Numbered from the stretch's first letter, positions 1-10,958 are shown. The stretch: 13,500 bases of DNA from Chrysomallon squamiferum (GCA_012295275.1 CM022674.1:13398864-13412363); one strand, 5' to 3'. Program-made: numbers and translations. Notes: generated by a model from the sequence alone, not told the origin.

Positions 1-1
1 A

Positions 2-489
2 GGTCATGGTCTTCACGGAGGAGTCGGACTTCTCGGAGGAGCTGGTCTCCATGGATTCGGACATGCCGGACATGGTTACGGTTACGGCTATCCCGGATAT
101 GGTTACGGATACGGTAACAACGGTAAGCCAGTTTCATTACTACATGGAATGTTTTGTCAATGAAGTAAAATACTGGATTTTATCAGTATGTCGTAACTAA
201 TTTGATGAAGAATAAATGTATTACTATCGAAAACAAGATAACAATATTCAAAAATAAGATATGAAAATATAAAATTAGTATCACCATCACCATAATCACC
301 GTCTTTATTTTTATAGGTTACGGAAACGGTTACGGTCATGGATACGGACACGGATACGGATACGGACACGGATACGGATACGGACATGGTCTAGGCAATG
401 GTGTCGGACACGGATTCGGATTCGGAGGACGTGGTTTTGGAGGACGTGGTTTTGGAGGACGAGGACTTGGATTCGGAGTTTATCACTAA
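2..489 (+). CDS. Copy A (5'-truncated by window edge): secreted Gly/Tyr/His-rich repeat protein
   Basis: This is the 3' part of the first copy of the tandem family. The exon 2 remnant (2-122) is read in the frame of copies B-D and encodes 40 residues plus one base, ending in ...GYGNN. Intron 2 (123-316) starts GTAAGC and ends TTATAG. Exon 3 (317-486, stop TAA 487-489) restores the split Gly codon and adds 56 residues. These are 24 residues of alternating Gly with Tyr, His or Asn, then the shared 32-residue tail with three GFGGRG-like steps and the C-terminus FGVYH. The signal peptide and exon 1 lie outside the window. No acidic residue, Lys, Cys, Ser or Thr occurs in the visible part. The product is likely extracellular and structural by analogy to the complete copies, but no named family is recognised. 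The gene model is well supported by agreement with three other copies. Confidence 0.85.
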
Positions 490-526
490 ATATTTGTGTC
501 ATTTAACTTCGTATACATAACTGTGT

Positions 527-532
527 AATAAA
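527..532 (+). terminator. Poly(A) signal AATAAA, copy A
   Basis: The canonical AATAAA lies 38 nt after the copy A stop codon, followed by a GT-rich stretch (GTTTGTTTGGTGT) typical of a downstream cleavage element. The same arrangement, with near-identical 3' UTR sequence, follows copies B and C. Confidence 0.75.
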
Positions 533-869
533 GTTTGTTTGGTGTAAATATTGCATTTTGTAGTGTTTTAATTTTGGTTTTATAAAGAATGTTTTAATTC
601 ATAAATTACAGCTGTAATTCGAACATCTGAATTAATGAATTAGTTAATGAATGACCTAACGAATGAATGAAAGGGTGAATATTGTTTCAGTAGCACGTGA
701 AAAGATTCTCATGTACACGATTGCTTAGTTCTGAATGCAATCACACAAGTTTTACTTATTAGAAAAGGTTGTTCTAAACATCAGTCTTTAATAATGATAA
801 AGTTCAAAGGTAAATCTGCCACTCCTTACAAGTGAGCTGATTTCAGAAATAGTAATACAGAAAGTAAAT

Positions 870-870
<1 letters not shown>

Positions 871-909
<39 letters not shown>
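871..909. repeat. (TAA)13 microsatellite
   Basis: A pure TAA tract in the 3' flank of copy A. The equivalent positions after copies B and C hold a GAT-rich tract and a longer TAA tract respectively. Confidence 0.9.
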
Positions 910-910
<1 letters not shown>

Positions 911-1464
911 TTCAAAAAAGATTTTTAAAAAAATACTTGCTAAGAAAAAGTGAATTCACGAATAAAGTACGAAAATGACACATGCATACATCTGTTCCAT
1001 ATTTTTAATTTATAGTCATCCTTTATTGTTAGGAAACGTTTGGTATCTACGACTAAATGAATCATTTGCAGGGACTTAAAACAAGAATGTAATGAGGTTA
1101 TTTGTTCACAGAAATGCAGACATGTTTTAATTTAAAATTAGGAATTTGTGACAAATACAAATTATAAAGAATACAGAAATATAATTAATTTCTATAATAT
1201 AAAATAACTTACAACTTAGATCATTTGATGAGATATTTTTTTACTCTTTCCAACAGAACAAAACTGGTTTCTGAAAAAAGCCTAGTATAAACTTGTTATC
1301 CTAAATGACATAGCTATTGGTACAGGATTTGAGAAATGTTATGAGTAATGTCTGTGGTGCTGGATTTAATTAAATTATACACATTTTAATAAATCATAAG
1401 AAAACGAAAAATGAAAAGTAAATACGAGTTTTAAAACGGAAAGCTGTTCTATGGATTCCTATCT

Positions 1465-1640
1465 CACACCACACACACACACAGACTAACAAAAGAACAC
1501 ACACACACATACACACACACACACACACAGACTAACAACAGACACACACCTACATATACTCACATATCCACACACACACACACGCACACACTAACACACA
1601 GATACACACACGCAACACATACACAGATACACATACACAT
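1465..1640. repeat. Imperfect (CA)n microsatellite cluster
   Basis: CA runs are interrupted by ACTAAC, GATACA and TACATA segments. A related CA cluster occurs in spacer 3 (8156-8340) but is missing from spacer 2, where the equivalent flanking sequence (ATCTCACACCACA, then GCTATATAAAACATGA) is nearly contiguous. Confidence 0.85.
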
Positions 1641-2220
1641 AAACGTACAAACAAAACCAATAAACTATATGCTCACATAAAGCTATATAAAACATGACTG
1701 TAACTATTAATTTGTAACATACTATCGATTTCGTAACATTAATCAAAACAAATCATATCTGAATGAGAATGACTAGATTACGTCACTTTTTATACCAAAA
1801 GTGTCAAACAATGAAATAAATAATGTTGTCATCGTCGTTGTCGTTATTGTTGTGGTAGTTTCTAAATAATGATATGAGAGTGGAAACCTCTTTTTTTTTT
1901 TTTTCAGTCAGTAAATAATAAATCATCATGAGCTGTTAGTTGGAACGAGATATATTCCAATAGAGTAACAAGACAGAATAGGTCTCAGAAACTTCACACA
2001 AGTCAGGATAATACGTTTGTATGGGATGAAACGTTGTGAGAAGACCTCATTTCTTCACATACAACTACAAATGTGTTGTTCTTTTCGTTTCGTTGTCTTC
2101 AAAAATAAATTTGTATTTATCTTTACAACACAAAGCATTAAGTTAGTGACGAAACCATCTCACTCACTGTATCACTGTTTTACATATTTATTTATTTATA
2201 TATTTGTTCGTTTATTTGTT

Positions 2221-2591
2221 TAGTAGTAGTAGTAGTCGGAGTAGCAGTATAGTAGTAGAATTAGTAGTAGCAATAATAATAGTATTTGTAGTAGTAGAAG
2301 GAGAAGTATTATTAATAGTAGTAATACTAGTAGTAGAACTAGTAGTAGAAGTAGTAGTAGTTGTAGTAATAATAGCAATAGTTGTAGCACCAGTATAGTA
2401 GTATTAGCAGTAGCAATAGTAATAGATATTGTAGCAGTTGAAGGAAAAGTAATACTAATATTATTAGTACTAGTAGTTGTAGTAGTAGTAGAAGTAGCAC
2501 CAGTATAGTAGTAGTATTAGCAGCAGTGATAGTAACAATAATAGAAGCAGTTGTAATACTAGCTGTATTAAATGTAGTTACACTAGCAGCT

Positions 2592-2636
<45 letters not shown>

Positions 2637-2653
2637 ATAGTAGTAGTAGTAAT
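2221..2653. repeat. Imperfect (GTA)n array
   Basis: About 430 bp of GTA triplets with scattered GAA, GCA and AAT variants, ending in a purer run at about 2592-2636. A homologous forward array occurs in spacer 2 at about 5204-5500, and an inverted copy at 5811-6053. An open frame through it (Val/Ile/Ala-rich) is a by-product of the triplet period. Confidence 0.85.
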
Positions 2654-2883
2654 ACTGTAATATTGTAGACACTCTTGTTGTATTTTATTTATCTAACTAT
2701 AAATTGTACGTTTGAAGAATGGAAAAAAAAATCAGTATTCGTTATCTTTCAACATAGTGATTTTTTAAATGATTTTCAAAACTTCGTGCTTTTCGAATAG
2801 TAGCAACTACCTTCACCTAATTAACTCATATTATTAAGACCTTGGTGACTTATCTACAGATCAAAGGCCACTTAAAGAAAAGT

Positions 2884-3037
2884 GCACCAAGAAACCGCAT
2901 TTATTCCAATAAAACGCGAGCTACAAAAGTGAAATATTAATTTTATTTGATAATAATTATTAACGTGGTACAGGACGATACAGATAAATAGAGTGAGTGT
3001 GTTACTTTCTCTACCAGTTCCCAGTCACTCGTCAGTC
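2884..3037 (+). promoter_or_regulatory. Core promoter and 5' UTR of copy B
   Basis: This block is almost identical upstream of copies C and D. It contains CCAAT (2906-2910), an AT-rich homeodomain-like segment (about 2937-2962, TAATTATTAA core), a TATA-like ATAAATA (2984-2990) and a CCAGTT initiator-like motif. Its A at 3016 is 32 nt from the TATA start, which is the expected spacing. Transcription from 3016 would give a 22-nt leader before the ATG at 3038. The initiator and start site are inferred. The conservation and the TATA spacing are visible directly. Confidence 0.7.
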
Positions 3038-3933
<896 letters not shown>

Positions 3934-3968
3934 ATATTTGTGTCATTTAACTTCGTATACATAATTGT

Positions 3969-3974
3969 AATAAA
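3969..3974 (+). terminator. Poly(A) signal AATAAA, copy B
   Basis: AATAAA lies 36 nt after the stop codon in a 3' UTR nearly identical to that of copy A, followed by a GTTTGTTTGGTG downstream element. Confidence 0.75.
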
Positions 3975-4287
3975 GTTTGTTTGGTGTAAATATTGCATTT
4001 TGTAGTGTTTTTATTTTGGTTTTATAAAGAATGTTTTAATACATAAATTACAATTGTAATTCGAACATCTGAATGAATGAATTATTTAATGAATGACCTA
4101 AGGAATGATTGAATCGATGAATATTATTTCAGTGGCACGTGAAAATATTCTCATATACACGATTCCTTAGTGTTTAACACAAAAGTTTTGGCAAAGGTTG
4201 TGCTAAAACATTAATTTTTAACAATGATAAAGTCCAGTAGTAAATCTGCAACTCCTTAGAGACGAGGTGATTTCGGAAAGTAATTTT

Positions 4288-4329
4288 AATAATAATGATG
4301 ATGATGATGATGATGATGATGATAATAAT
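4288..4329. repeat. TAA/GAT triplet microsatellite
   Basis: AAT units flank about nine GAT units. It occupies the position homologous to the pure TAA tracts after copies A and C (flanked by CTCCTTAGA...GATTTC and AAAGTAATTTTAAT), so the motif has changed from TAA to GAT in this copy. Confidence 0.9.
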
Positions 4330-5138
4330 CAAAAAGACCAAAAATATTTGCAAAGAAAAAGTTGGAAATGACGTCACGAAAAAAGTACAAAAATAATACA
4401 TGCATCGATCTTTTATAATTTTGTCATCCTTTATTGTTAGGAAAGGTTTGGAGACAAAGACTAAATAAATTATTGGCATGGAATGAAAACAGAATGTAAT
4501 GAGGTTGTTTGTTCACAGAAATGCAGATATGTCTCAATTTAAAATAAAAAACATTTGTGAGAAAATGCTTAACCTGAACAGCTCATTTGAATGGATATTT
4601 TTTGCCAGTTCCAACAAAACAAAACTGGTTTCTAATAAAATGTAGTATGAAAGAGTTATTTTAAATAACATAGCTACGGGGTACAGTGTTTTAGAAAAGG
4701 TTTGAGTAATAGCTGTCGTGTTGGATTTATTTTTTTAAATATATAATTTTAATAAGCAATAAAATATATATATATTAAAATTTGGTTGGCAGTAATATGG
4801 AAATCTGTTGTATGAATCTTAAATGGATTCCCATCTCACACCACATATAAGCAAAACTCAGTGTAGTGCTATATAAAACATGATTGTAAAATAACCAAAA
4901 ACACAAATCATATCTGAATTCTAATTATTAGATTCGTCACATTAATGCAAAAAATGTCAAACAGTAGAATAAATAATTCAGATATAACAGATGGCGTTGT
5001 CGTTGTTGGTATTGTTGTTGTAGTTACTAAATGATGATATGAGAGTGGAAACTTCTTTTTTTTTTCTGTCAGTATATAATAAACCATTATGAGCTGTTAG
5101 TTGGAACGGGAGTATTGCAAGAGAATATAAGACAAAGC

Positions 5139-5385
5139 ATTATGTTAGTGACGATACCATTTCATTTTCTGAGTCATTATTTTACATATTTATTTATTTA
5201 TTTAGTAGTAGTAGTTACAGTAGTAGTAGCCGTAGTAGTATAGAAGTGGTATTAGCAGTACTAATAGTAATATTAATAGTAGTAGTAGTAGTAGTAGTAA
5301 TAGTAGTAGTAGAAATAATGTTAATATTTATTTTAGTAGTAATAGAAGTCGTAGTAGTAGTAGCAGAAGTAGTAGTTGTAGTAGC

Positions 5386-5418
<33 letters not shown>

Positions 5419-5524
5419 GGTAGTAACAGCAGTAGTATTATTAATAATAATAATAGTAGTAGTAGTAGCAGTTGTAGTAGTTGTTGTAGTAGTAATAATG
5501 TAATATTACTTACATTCTTGTATT
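5139..5524 (+). repeat. Forward arm of inverted duplication: GTA array with unique ends
   Basis: The arm opens with TTAGTGACGATACCATTTCA, passes TTTATTTATTTA into the (GTA)n array, and closes with GTAATATTACTTACATTCTTG. The same order is found in spacer 1 (about 2133-2682). The opening and closing unique segments both recur reverse-complemented at 5811-6053. Confidence 0.75.
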
Positions 5525-5565
5525 TTTTTTTTCTTTTAACAATAAAAGAATTCAATTGTCGTCAA

Positions 5566-5650
5566 ATTTTACTTTGGAAGATTGGAAAGTGAGATAGGAA
5601 AAATTGCACAAATTTTGGCAAAGTGAATTTTAAAATGATTTTTCATAATA
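5566..5650 (+). repeat. First copy of the array's downstream flank (direct repeat with 6056-6130)
   Basis: It shares GGAAGATTGGAAAGT-like sequence and TTTTAAAATGATTTTTC with the segment at 6056-6130, and with the single equivalent segments in spacers 1 and 3. The two copies in spacer 2 are diverged. Confidence 0.6.
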
Positions 5651-5675
5651 AATTCTTTATTTATTATTATAAGAC

Positions 5676-5810
5676 AAATCATTATTTTATTTATTTATTT
5701 ATTTATTTATTTATATATTTATTTTATTTATTTTATTTTTTTTTTTTTTTTTATTTAGTAGTAGTTAAAGTAGCAGTCAAATTATTTTACTGTTAGCTGA
5801 ATGAAATACA
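5676..5810. repeat. T/TTTA-rich segment with a partial third start of the GTA array
   Basis: ATCATTATTTTATTTATTT leads into a long TTTA and T run, then TTTAGTAGTAGTTAAAGTAGCAG. This resembles the opening of the forward arm near 5170-5225 and stops after about 20 triplet bases, followed by a short unique piece before the inverted arm. Confidence 0.5.
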
Positions 5811-6053
5811 AGAAGAGTGTCCACCATATTACAGTATTACTACTAAAACTACTGTAACTCCATTTAATAAAACAACTATTACTACTAGTAGTTCTACAAC
5901 AATAACAACAACAGCAACAACCACTACTACTCCTACTACAACTACTAAACTTCTACTACTACCTGAATTACTGCTGGTTGCTACAACTTTAACTAATAAA
6001 TAAATAAATAAAATAGTGATGCAGAGAATGAAATGGTATCGTCACTAAATGTT
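5811..6053 (-). repeat. Inverted arm: reverse-complement copy of the GTA array
   Basis: Read on the minus strand, this begins TTTAGTGACGATACCATTTC, continues through TTTATTTATTTA and degenerate GTA triplets, and ends TAATACTGTAATATGGTGGACA. That ending matches the array end in spacer 1 (2650-2680, TAATACTGTAATATTGTAGACA). It is therefore an inverted copy of the unit that stands forward at 5139-5524, with a roughly 290-bp interval between arms. Confidence 0.75.
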
Positions 6054-6235
6054 ACGTCTGAGGACTGGAAAGTAAAAAAATCACTAAAAGTATTCAACAG
6101 TTTTTACATAGTGATTTTTAAAATGATTCTCGTCATCTCTTGGTTTTTTCATACGTTAGAACCTACCTTCACCTAATTAACATATGTTATTAAGATTTAA
6201 CAAACCAACTGATCAAAGGTTACTGAATAAATCTT

Positions 6236-6388
6236 GCACCAAGAAACCGTATTTATCCAATAAAATGTGAGGTACAAGATTTAAGTATTAATTTTATTTG
6301 ATAATAATTATTAACGTGGTACAGGACGATACAGATAAATAGAGCGAGTGTGTTACTTTCTCTACCAGTTCCCAGTCACTCGTCAGTC
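6236..6388 (+). promoter_or_regulatory. Core promoter and 5' UTR of copy C
   Basis: Near-identical to the copy B promoter. CCAAT is at 6257-6261, TATA-like ATAAATA at 6335-6341 and initiator-like CCAGTT with A at 6367, 32 nt from the TATA start. The leader would be 22 nt before the ATG at 6389. The stretch from about 6262 to 6285 differs from B and D (TGTGAGGTACAAGATTTAAG versus CGCGAGCTACAAAAGTGAAA), whereas the last 100 bp are almost unchanged. Confidence 0.7.
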
Positions 6389-6406
6389 ATGAATGTAAGT
6401 TGATTT

Positions 6407-6468
<62 letters not shown>

Positions 6469-7347
6469 ATCTTTAATAATGTATTTCAGTCTCTGTCTCT
6501 ACGGTAATGAAAGAATAAATATTTACAAACACCAGAGCACAAAGAAAATTACAGGAACTGATTACAACAAAGATGTAAATATATTATTATTAATTTTCTA
6601 CAAGGTAATGTAATATTCTTATTCCTTTCAATATTTCAGTCCGTTTTGTCCGTCGTTCTGTCTGCACTTCTGTGTTGCTCAGCTCTCGCCTGGGGACCAG
6701 TTTACAACTACGGACATGGTGTCGGTCTAGGAGCTAATGGTTTCCATGGTGTTGGTTATCACGGAGGAGCCGGACTTCTAGGAGCTGGACTCCACGGAGG
6801 AGTTGGATATCTAGGAGCTGGTCTTCATGGAGGTCATGGTCTTCACGGAGGAGTCGGACTTCTCGGAGGAGCTGGTCTCCATGGATTCGGACATGCCGGA
6901 CATGGTTACGGTTACGGATATCCCGGATACGGTTACGGATACGGTAATAACGGTAAGGCAGTGTCATTACTACATGGAATGTTACATCAGTGAAGTGAAA
7001 TATTGGATTTGGAATATTTATTTTGTAAATTTCAATATGTTGTAGATATTTTGATCAAGGATATATTTATTATTATCTAAAACAAGATAACTGTATTCAT
7101 AAATAAACAAACGCTTTGAAAGAAAAAGAGAAAGAAACGAAAATATAAAATTATTATCATCACTTCCATAATCACCGTCTTTATTTTGATAGGTTACGGA
7201 AATGGTTACGGACATGGATACGGACACGGATACGGATACGGACATGGTCTAGGCAATGGTGTCGGACACGGATTCGGATTCGGAGGACGTGGTTTTGGAG
7301 GACGTGGTTTTGGAGGACGAGGACTTGGATTCGGAGTTTATCACTAA
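6389..7347 (+). CDS. Copy C: complete three-exon gene for secreted Gly/Tyr/His-rich protein, 157 aa
   Basis: Exon 1 codes ATGAAT (6389-6394), exon 2 is 6640-6952 (acceptor ATATTTCAG, donor GTAAGG) and exon 3 is 7193-7344 with stop 7345-7347 (acceptor TTTTGATAG). Introns are 245 and 240 bp, in phases 0 and 1 as in B. The signal peptide has Leu instead of Phe at residue 5. Cleavage is expected after residue 19, before WGPVY. By eye, exon 2 differs from copy B at only three bases: Phe/Leu, Asn/His, and one silent Gly codon. The exon 3 dipeptide tract is 18 residues, against 10 in B. The tail, with its GFGGRG steps and VYH end, is the same as in A and B. Same inferred role as B: a secreted, basic, glycine-rich matrix protein whose family I do not recognise. 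Confidence 0.88.
6410..6465. repeat. (CT)n microsatellite in intron 1 of copy C
   Basis: A pure 56-bp CT run starts 15 nt inside intron 1, at the position of the longer tract in copy B and the interrupted one in copy D. Confidence 0.95.
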
Positions 7348-7384
7348 ATATTTGTGTCATTTAACTTCGTATACATAACAATGT

Positions 7385-7390
7385 AATAAA
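7385..7390 (+). terminator. Poly(A) signal AATAAA, copy C
   Basis: AATAAA lies 37 nt after the stop. The 3' UTR up to the signal matches A and B, but the sequence just after it (TCATCTTTGATATAAA) has replaced the GTTTGTTTGG-type downstream element. Confidence 0.7.
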
Positions 7391-7675
7391 TCATCTTTGA
7401 TATAAATATTGCATTTTGTAGTGATTTTAATTCAGTGTTATAAAGAATATTTTAATACAGAAATTACAACTGTACTGCGAACATCTGAATGAATGAATAC
7501 TGTTTCAGTAGGAGTGAAAAAATTCTGCTTAGTAGTGAACACACTCAAACAGGTTTTACTTGTTAGCTAAGTTTGTTACTAGAGAACCATTCTTTAGTAA
7601 TGATAAAGTTCGATAGTAAACCTGCAAATCCTTAGAAATGAGACAATTTCAGAAATAGTAATACAGAAAGTAAAT

Positions 7676-7678
<3 letters not shown>

Positions 7679-7728
<50 letters not shown>
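7679..7728. repeat. (TAA)n microsatellite
   Basis: A 50-bp TAA tract after copy C, homologous in position to those at 871-909 and 4288-4329. Confidence 0.9.
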
Positions 7729-8155
7729 TTTAATTGTAATAGTAATAATAATAAACTTTATAAAGATCAAAATTACTTGCAAAGTAAAAATAGAAAATGA
7801 CGTCACGAATAAAGTACGTGCATAAAGCTGTTCTGTAATTTGTAACAAAAATGTTTAACCAAGGCAAATTAAAAAGATTATAGGAAAATAATTAATTTCT
7901 ATCACATAAAATGAAAGACTTGACTCTTTGCTCGACCTACCAGAACAAAACTTCTTTCTGAAAATCAAACTATGAAGTAGTGAATGTGACAGCGTTTACA
8001 GCATTTCAGAAAAAGTATGATTAACACAAAACATGCAGCGTCTAATTATAAAATATATGATTTTATATACAATATGAAATACGAAAATACGAAATTTAAA
8101 ACTTGGTTTTTAAAAATACCGAAACCTGTTGTTTCAGTTTTAGATGGATTTGTAT

Positions 8156-8340
8156 CACACACACACACACACACACACGCGCGCACGCATATACACACAC
8201 ACAAACAAAACAACATACACATAAATTAACATGCACACTGACGACACACACATACAAACACACATGCATACACTTACATACAAACTAACACATACACACA
8301 CACACAAACTAATACACACTCATACATCTAAACAGTACCC
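8156..8340. repeat. Imperfect (CA)n microsatellite cluster
   Basis: CA runs with CGCGCGCACGCAT and ACATACA interruptions, corresponding in position to the CA cluster of spacer 1. Confidence 0.85.
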
Positions 8341-8821
8341 ACTACTGCATATTGACACATTGCTATATGTCAACTGAACCATAATAACAAATTCATGACG
8401 TTAATCAAAGCAAATCACAGCTGAATTACCATGCTTATAAAGTGTCCTCTTTCCTACCACAAAATTTAAAACAATGAAATAAATGATTTTGATGTAGTTG
8501 TTGTTGTTGTTGTTGTAATAGTCGTAGTGGTAGCTGTTGTTGTTGCTGAAATGAGAGCTGAATACGATTTTCACAGACAGCAAATAATTTATTAATTTAT
8601 TTAATACGTCAGTCGTGCAGCTCTTGTTAGAACGGGATATTAATCAAATAACGTACTATGAAGAGTAGATCTTACTGAACTTCACCCACTCAGTATAAAG
8701 CATACTGCTATGTGTTGTAACTGCAAGAAAAATTGTGAGAAAACTTGGTTTGTAGACATCGAACAATAAAAGCAAAGATACAAATTTCCGGACGTTTTCA
8801 TTAGGACTTTAATATTAATTT

Positions 8822-8841
8822 TTCTTCTTCTTCTTCTTCTT

Positions 8842-8907
<66 letters not shown>

Positions 8908-8942
8908 GTTGTTGTTGTTATTATTATTGTTGTTGTTGTTGT
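8822..8942. repeat. Compound (TTC)n(TTA)n(TTG)n microsatellite
   Basis: Three successive pyrimidine-strand triplet motifs: about 16 TTC, then TTA to about 8906, then alternating TTG and TTA blocks. Homopurine-homopyrimidine TTC tracts can form triplex DNA in principle. Confidence 0.9.
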
Positions 8943-9040
8943 GATTGTTAAAACTGAAATTAAAATGAAGATTTTCTTCTGTGTGTATTAAATGTAAAAT
9001 AACATAATTAAAAAATACATAGGACGCCTTTGTTTTGTTA

Positions 9041-9041
<1 letters not shown>

Positions 9042-9084
<43 letters not shown>

Positions 9085-9090
9085 TTATTA
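9042..9090. repeat. (TTA)n microsatellite
   Basis: A second TTA tract in spacer 3, followed by TTG-rich sequence at about 9107-9122. Confidence 0.9.
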
Positions 9091-9413
9091 GTATTATTGT
9101 TTTTGTGGTTGCTGTTGTTGTTTTCATACCAGTGAAAAATGAAAATCAAAAATACCTCTTGGCACACACGTCATAATAATATTATAAACAGCGTTCAAAC
9201 TAAATTTTATTATGTTTTCGTGTTCATGGCCATGAAATATACGATTTGAATACTGGAAAGTTGAAAAATAAGTTAATATATTGAAAACACAATTTACATA
9301 GAGAATTTTTGAAAAAGATTTTCATCTTCAGTTTTTACGATCATCCAATTAGCATATATTTATTATGATATTGGCGACATCCTGACAGATCAAAGACACC
9401 TGAGCGAGCAGGT

Positions 9414-9566
9414 GCGCCAAGAAACCGTATTTATCCAATAAAACGCGAGCTACAAAAGTGAAATATTAATTTTATTTGAAAATAATTATTAACGTGGTAC
9501 AGGACGATACAGATAAATAGAGTGAGTGTGTTACTTTCTCTACCAGTTCCCAGTCACTCGTCAGTC
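9414..9566 (+). promoter_or_regulatory. Core promoter and 5' UTR of copy D
   Basis: Near-identical to the copy B promoter, with CCAAT 9435-9439, ATAAATA 9513-9519, and CCAGTT with A at 9545 (again 32 nt from the TATA start). The leader is again 22 nt, and ATG is at 9567. Strong identity here, despite divergence of the gene's 3' half, argues that this segment is shared or homogenised across copies. Confidence 0.7.
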
Positions 9567-9586
9567 ATGAATGTAAGTTGATTTAG

Positions 9587-9653
<67 letters not shown>

Positions 9654-10487
9654 TCTCTAAAATAACTCTGTTTTCTCTCTCTCTCTCTAAAATACTTTAC
9701 TATTCTAAAATAACTGTTTTCAATAATAAAGAAATTGCAACGTCATAACTCTTTCCCAGTACGTTAAAAACGGCTCAGTTTATTTCATAAGAAATGTAAT
9801 TTCTATTATCCAAATATTTTACTTTTTTGAGGTTTTTTTTTTTTTTTAGAGCGTGGGGGTTGCATTTTGTTGGTTTCCACTTTTAGTGAAAGTTAATCTC
9901 CATGAGTACGGTTATTATTATTTTTCTGTTGTGTAATCTATTATTATACATTTGTTATTCTTTTCACAGTCTCTTTTGTCCGTCGTTCTGTCTGCACTTC
10001 TGTGTTGCTCAGCTCTCGCCTGGGGACCAGTTTACAACTACGGACATGGTGTCGGTCTAGGAGCTAATGGTTTCCATGGTGTTGGTTATCACGGAGGAGC
10101 CGGACTTCTAGGAGCTGGACTCCACGGAGGAGTTGGACATCTAGGAGCTGGTCTTCATGGAGGTCATGGTCTTCACGGAGGAGTCGGACTTCTCGGAGGA
10201 GCTGGTCTCCATGGATTCGGACATGCCGGACATGGTTACGGTTACGGATATCCTGGTTATGGTTACGGTAGGCTGTTTTAATTTGAAACTTGAACACACT
10301 TAACCTTGAAATGTCAAGCTTAGATTTGTGTATGTTTTGACACCGTATGTTCTAACTATTTTCCGTCGTGGTGAAATATAGGGGAAAATAGTAACAAAAG
10401 AAAAAATATTAAAGAAAAAGAAAAAACACAGAGTCATACAGAGACAAACAAACATGCTTACCTTCAAAGAATAATAATAATGATAAA

Positions 10488-10572
<85 letters not shown>

Positions 10573-10692
10573 TAATCATAATAATAATCATAATAAATTA
10601 AAAAATAAAATATTATAAGATAAAATAAAAATGGATAATAAAAATAAAATTAAAATTTCTTTGTAATAATAATGATGATAATGATGATGATA

Positions 10693-10736
<44 letters not shown>

Positions 10737-10958
10737 GGTTACGGACATGGATTCGGGCATGGACTAGGAAATGGTTTCGGACACGGTTTCGGAAATGGTC
10801 TAGGAAATGGTTTCGGACATGGATACGGACACGGATACGGATACGGACATGGTCTGGGCAATGGTGTCGGACACGGATTCGGATTCGGAGGACGTGGTTT
10901 TGGAGGACGTGGTTTTGGAGGACGAGGACTTGGATTTGGTGGCAAAATTTATCACTAA
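9567..10958 (+). CDS. Copy D: complete, divergent family member, 174 aa
   Basis: Exon 1 codes ATGAAT (9567-9572), exon 2 is 9970-10267 (acceptor TTTTCACAG, donor GTAGGC) and exon 3 is 10738-10955, with stop 10956-10958. Introns are 397 and 470 bp. The signal peptide reads SLLSVVLSALL in its core, with cleavage expected after residue 19, before WGPVY. Exon 2 matches the other copies until GGATATCC, then ends five codons early, losing the final GYGNN segment. Exon 3 carries the longest dipeptide tract (38 residues), much of it Phe-based (GFGHGLGNG-type) rather than Tyr-based. The tail keeps the three GFGGRG steps but ends GFGGKIYH, the only Lys and Ile in any mature copy. Intron 2 is filled with triplet repeats right up to the acceptor AAG, so exon 3 usage is slightly less certain than in B and C. 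The intact 72-codon frame supports it. Confidence 0.82.
9590..9657. repeat. Interrupted (CT)n microsatellite in intron 1 of copy D
   Basis: CT run with a CC phase slip near 9631, starting 18 nt inside the intron. A further short CT patch lies at about 9675-9688. Confidence 0.9.
10490..10570. repeat. (TAA)27 microsatellite in intron 2 of copy D
   Basis: An 80-bp nearly perfect TAA tract inside intron 2. No such tract is present in intron 2 of copies A-C, which helps explain the doubled intron length. Confidence 0.9.
10694..10735. repeat. (TTA)n microsatellite abutting the copy D exon 3 acceptor
   Basis: TTA repeats run directly into the AAG acceptor at 10735-10737, replacing the TTATTTTTATAG-type 3' end seen in copies A-C. 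Confidence 0.9.

Larger units (their letters stand above)
490..2883. repeat. Intergenic spacer 1 of the tandem array (A to B)
   Basis: This is about 2.4 kb without a supportable gene. It is homologous along much of its length to the spacers after copies B and C, with shared blocks in the same order. These are the 3' UTR, GAATGAATGAAT-type sequence near 640-670, a TAA tract, CCTTTATTGTTAGGAAA, TTTGTTCACAGAAATGCAGA, ATGATATGAGAGTGGAAAC, GAGCTGTTAGTTGGAACG, the GTA array, and the block leading into the next promoter. Short ORFs here, including a Val/Ile-rich one through the GTA array, are microsatellite artefacts. The spacer is part of the amplified unit. Confidence 0.75.
3934..6235. repeat. Intergenic spacer 2 of the tandem array (B to C)
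   Basis: About 2.3 kb with no supportable gene. It is collinear with spacer 1 in its first 1.2 kb (3' UTR, TGAATGAATGAA-like sequence, triplet tract, CCTTTATTGTTAGGAAA, TTTGTTCACAGAAATGCAGA, ATGATATGAGAGTGGAAAC). It lacks the CA cluster. The GTA array is followed by an inverted copy and a second copy of the array's downstream flank (see separate entries). Low-complexity reading frames rich in Val or Leu through the arrays are not genes. Confidence 0.75.
7348..9413. repeat. Intergenic spacer 3 of the tandem array (C to D)
   Basis: About 2.1 kb without a supportable gene. It shares the 3' UTR, the GAATGAATGAATA and TAA tract, a CA cluster, AAAGCAAATCACAGCTGAAT-like sequence and the GTTAGAACGGGATAT block with the other spacers. 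The GTA array is absent. In its place are TTC/TTA/TTG tracts and roughly 200 bp found only here (about 8940-9190). A His/Thr reading frame near 8150-8290 simply follows the CA repeat. Confidence 0.7.

Noticed and set aside
6-200. Alternative-frame ORFs across exon 2 of copies A and C (Asp/Val/Thr-rich, at 6-200 and 6827-7045)
   Set aside because: The frame reads through the intron donor and does not carry the signal peptide. The GGA/GGT glycine frame joined by GT-AG introns is consistent in all copies.
5246-5555. Poly-Val and poly-Leu frames in the GTA arrays
   Set aside because: They follow the triplet repeat period, carry no domain, and are not conserved between spacers.
6734-6967. Long minus-strand frames opposite exon 2 and exon 3 (Arg/His/Leu-rich), such as those at 6734-6967, 10064-10297 and 10739-10945
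   Set aside because: They are shadows of the GGN-rich coding exons on the plus strand, and lack their own splice, start or signal context.
8017-8288. His-Thr repeat frames over the CA cluster
   Set aside because: Translated CA microsatellite in an intergenic spacer, with no supporting gene structure.
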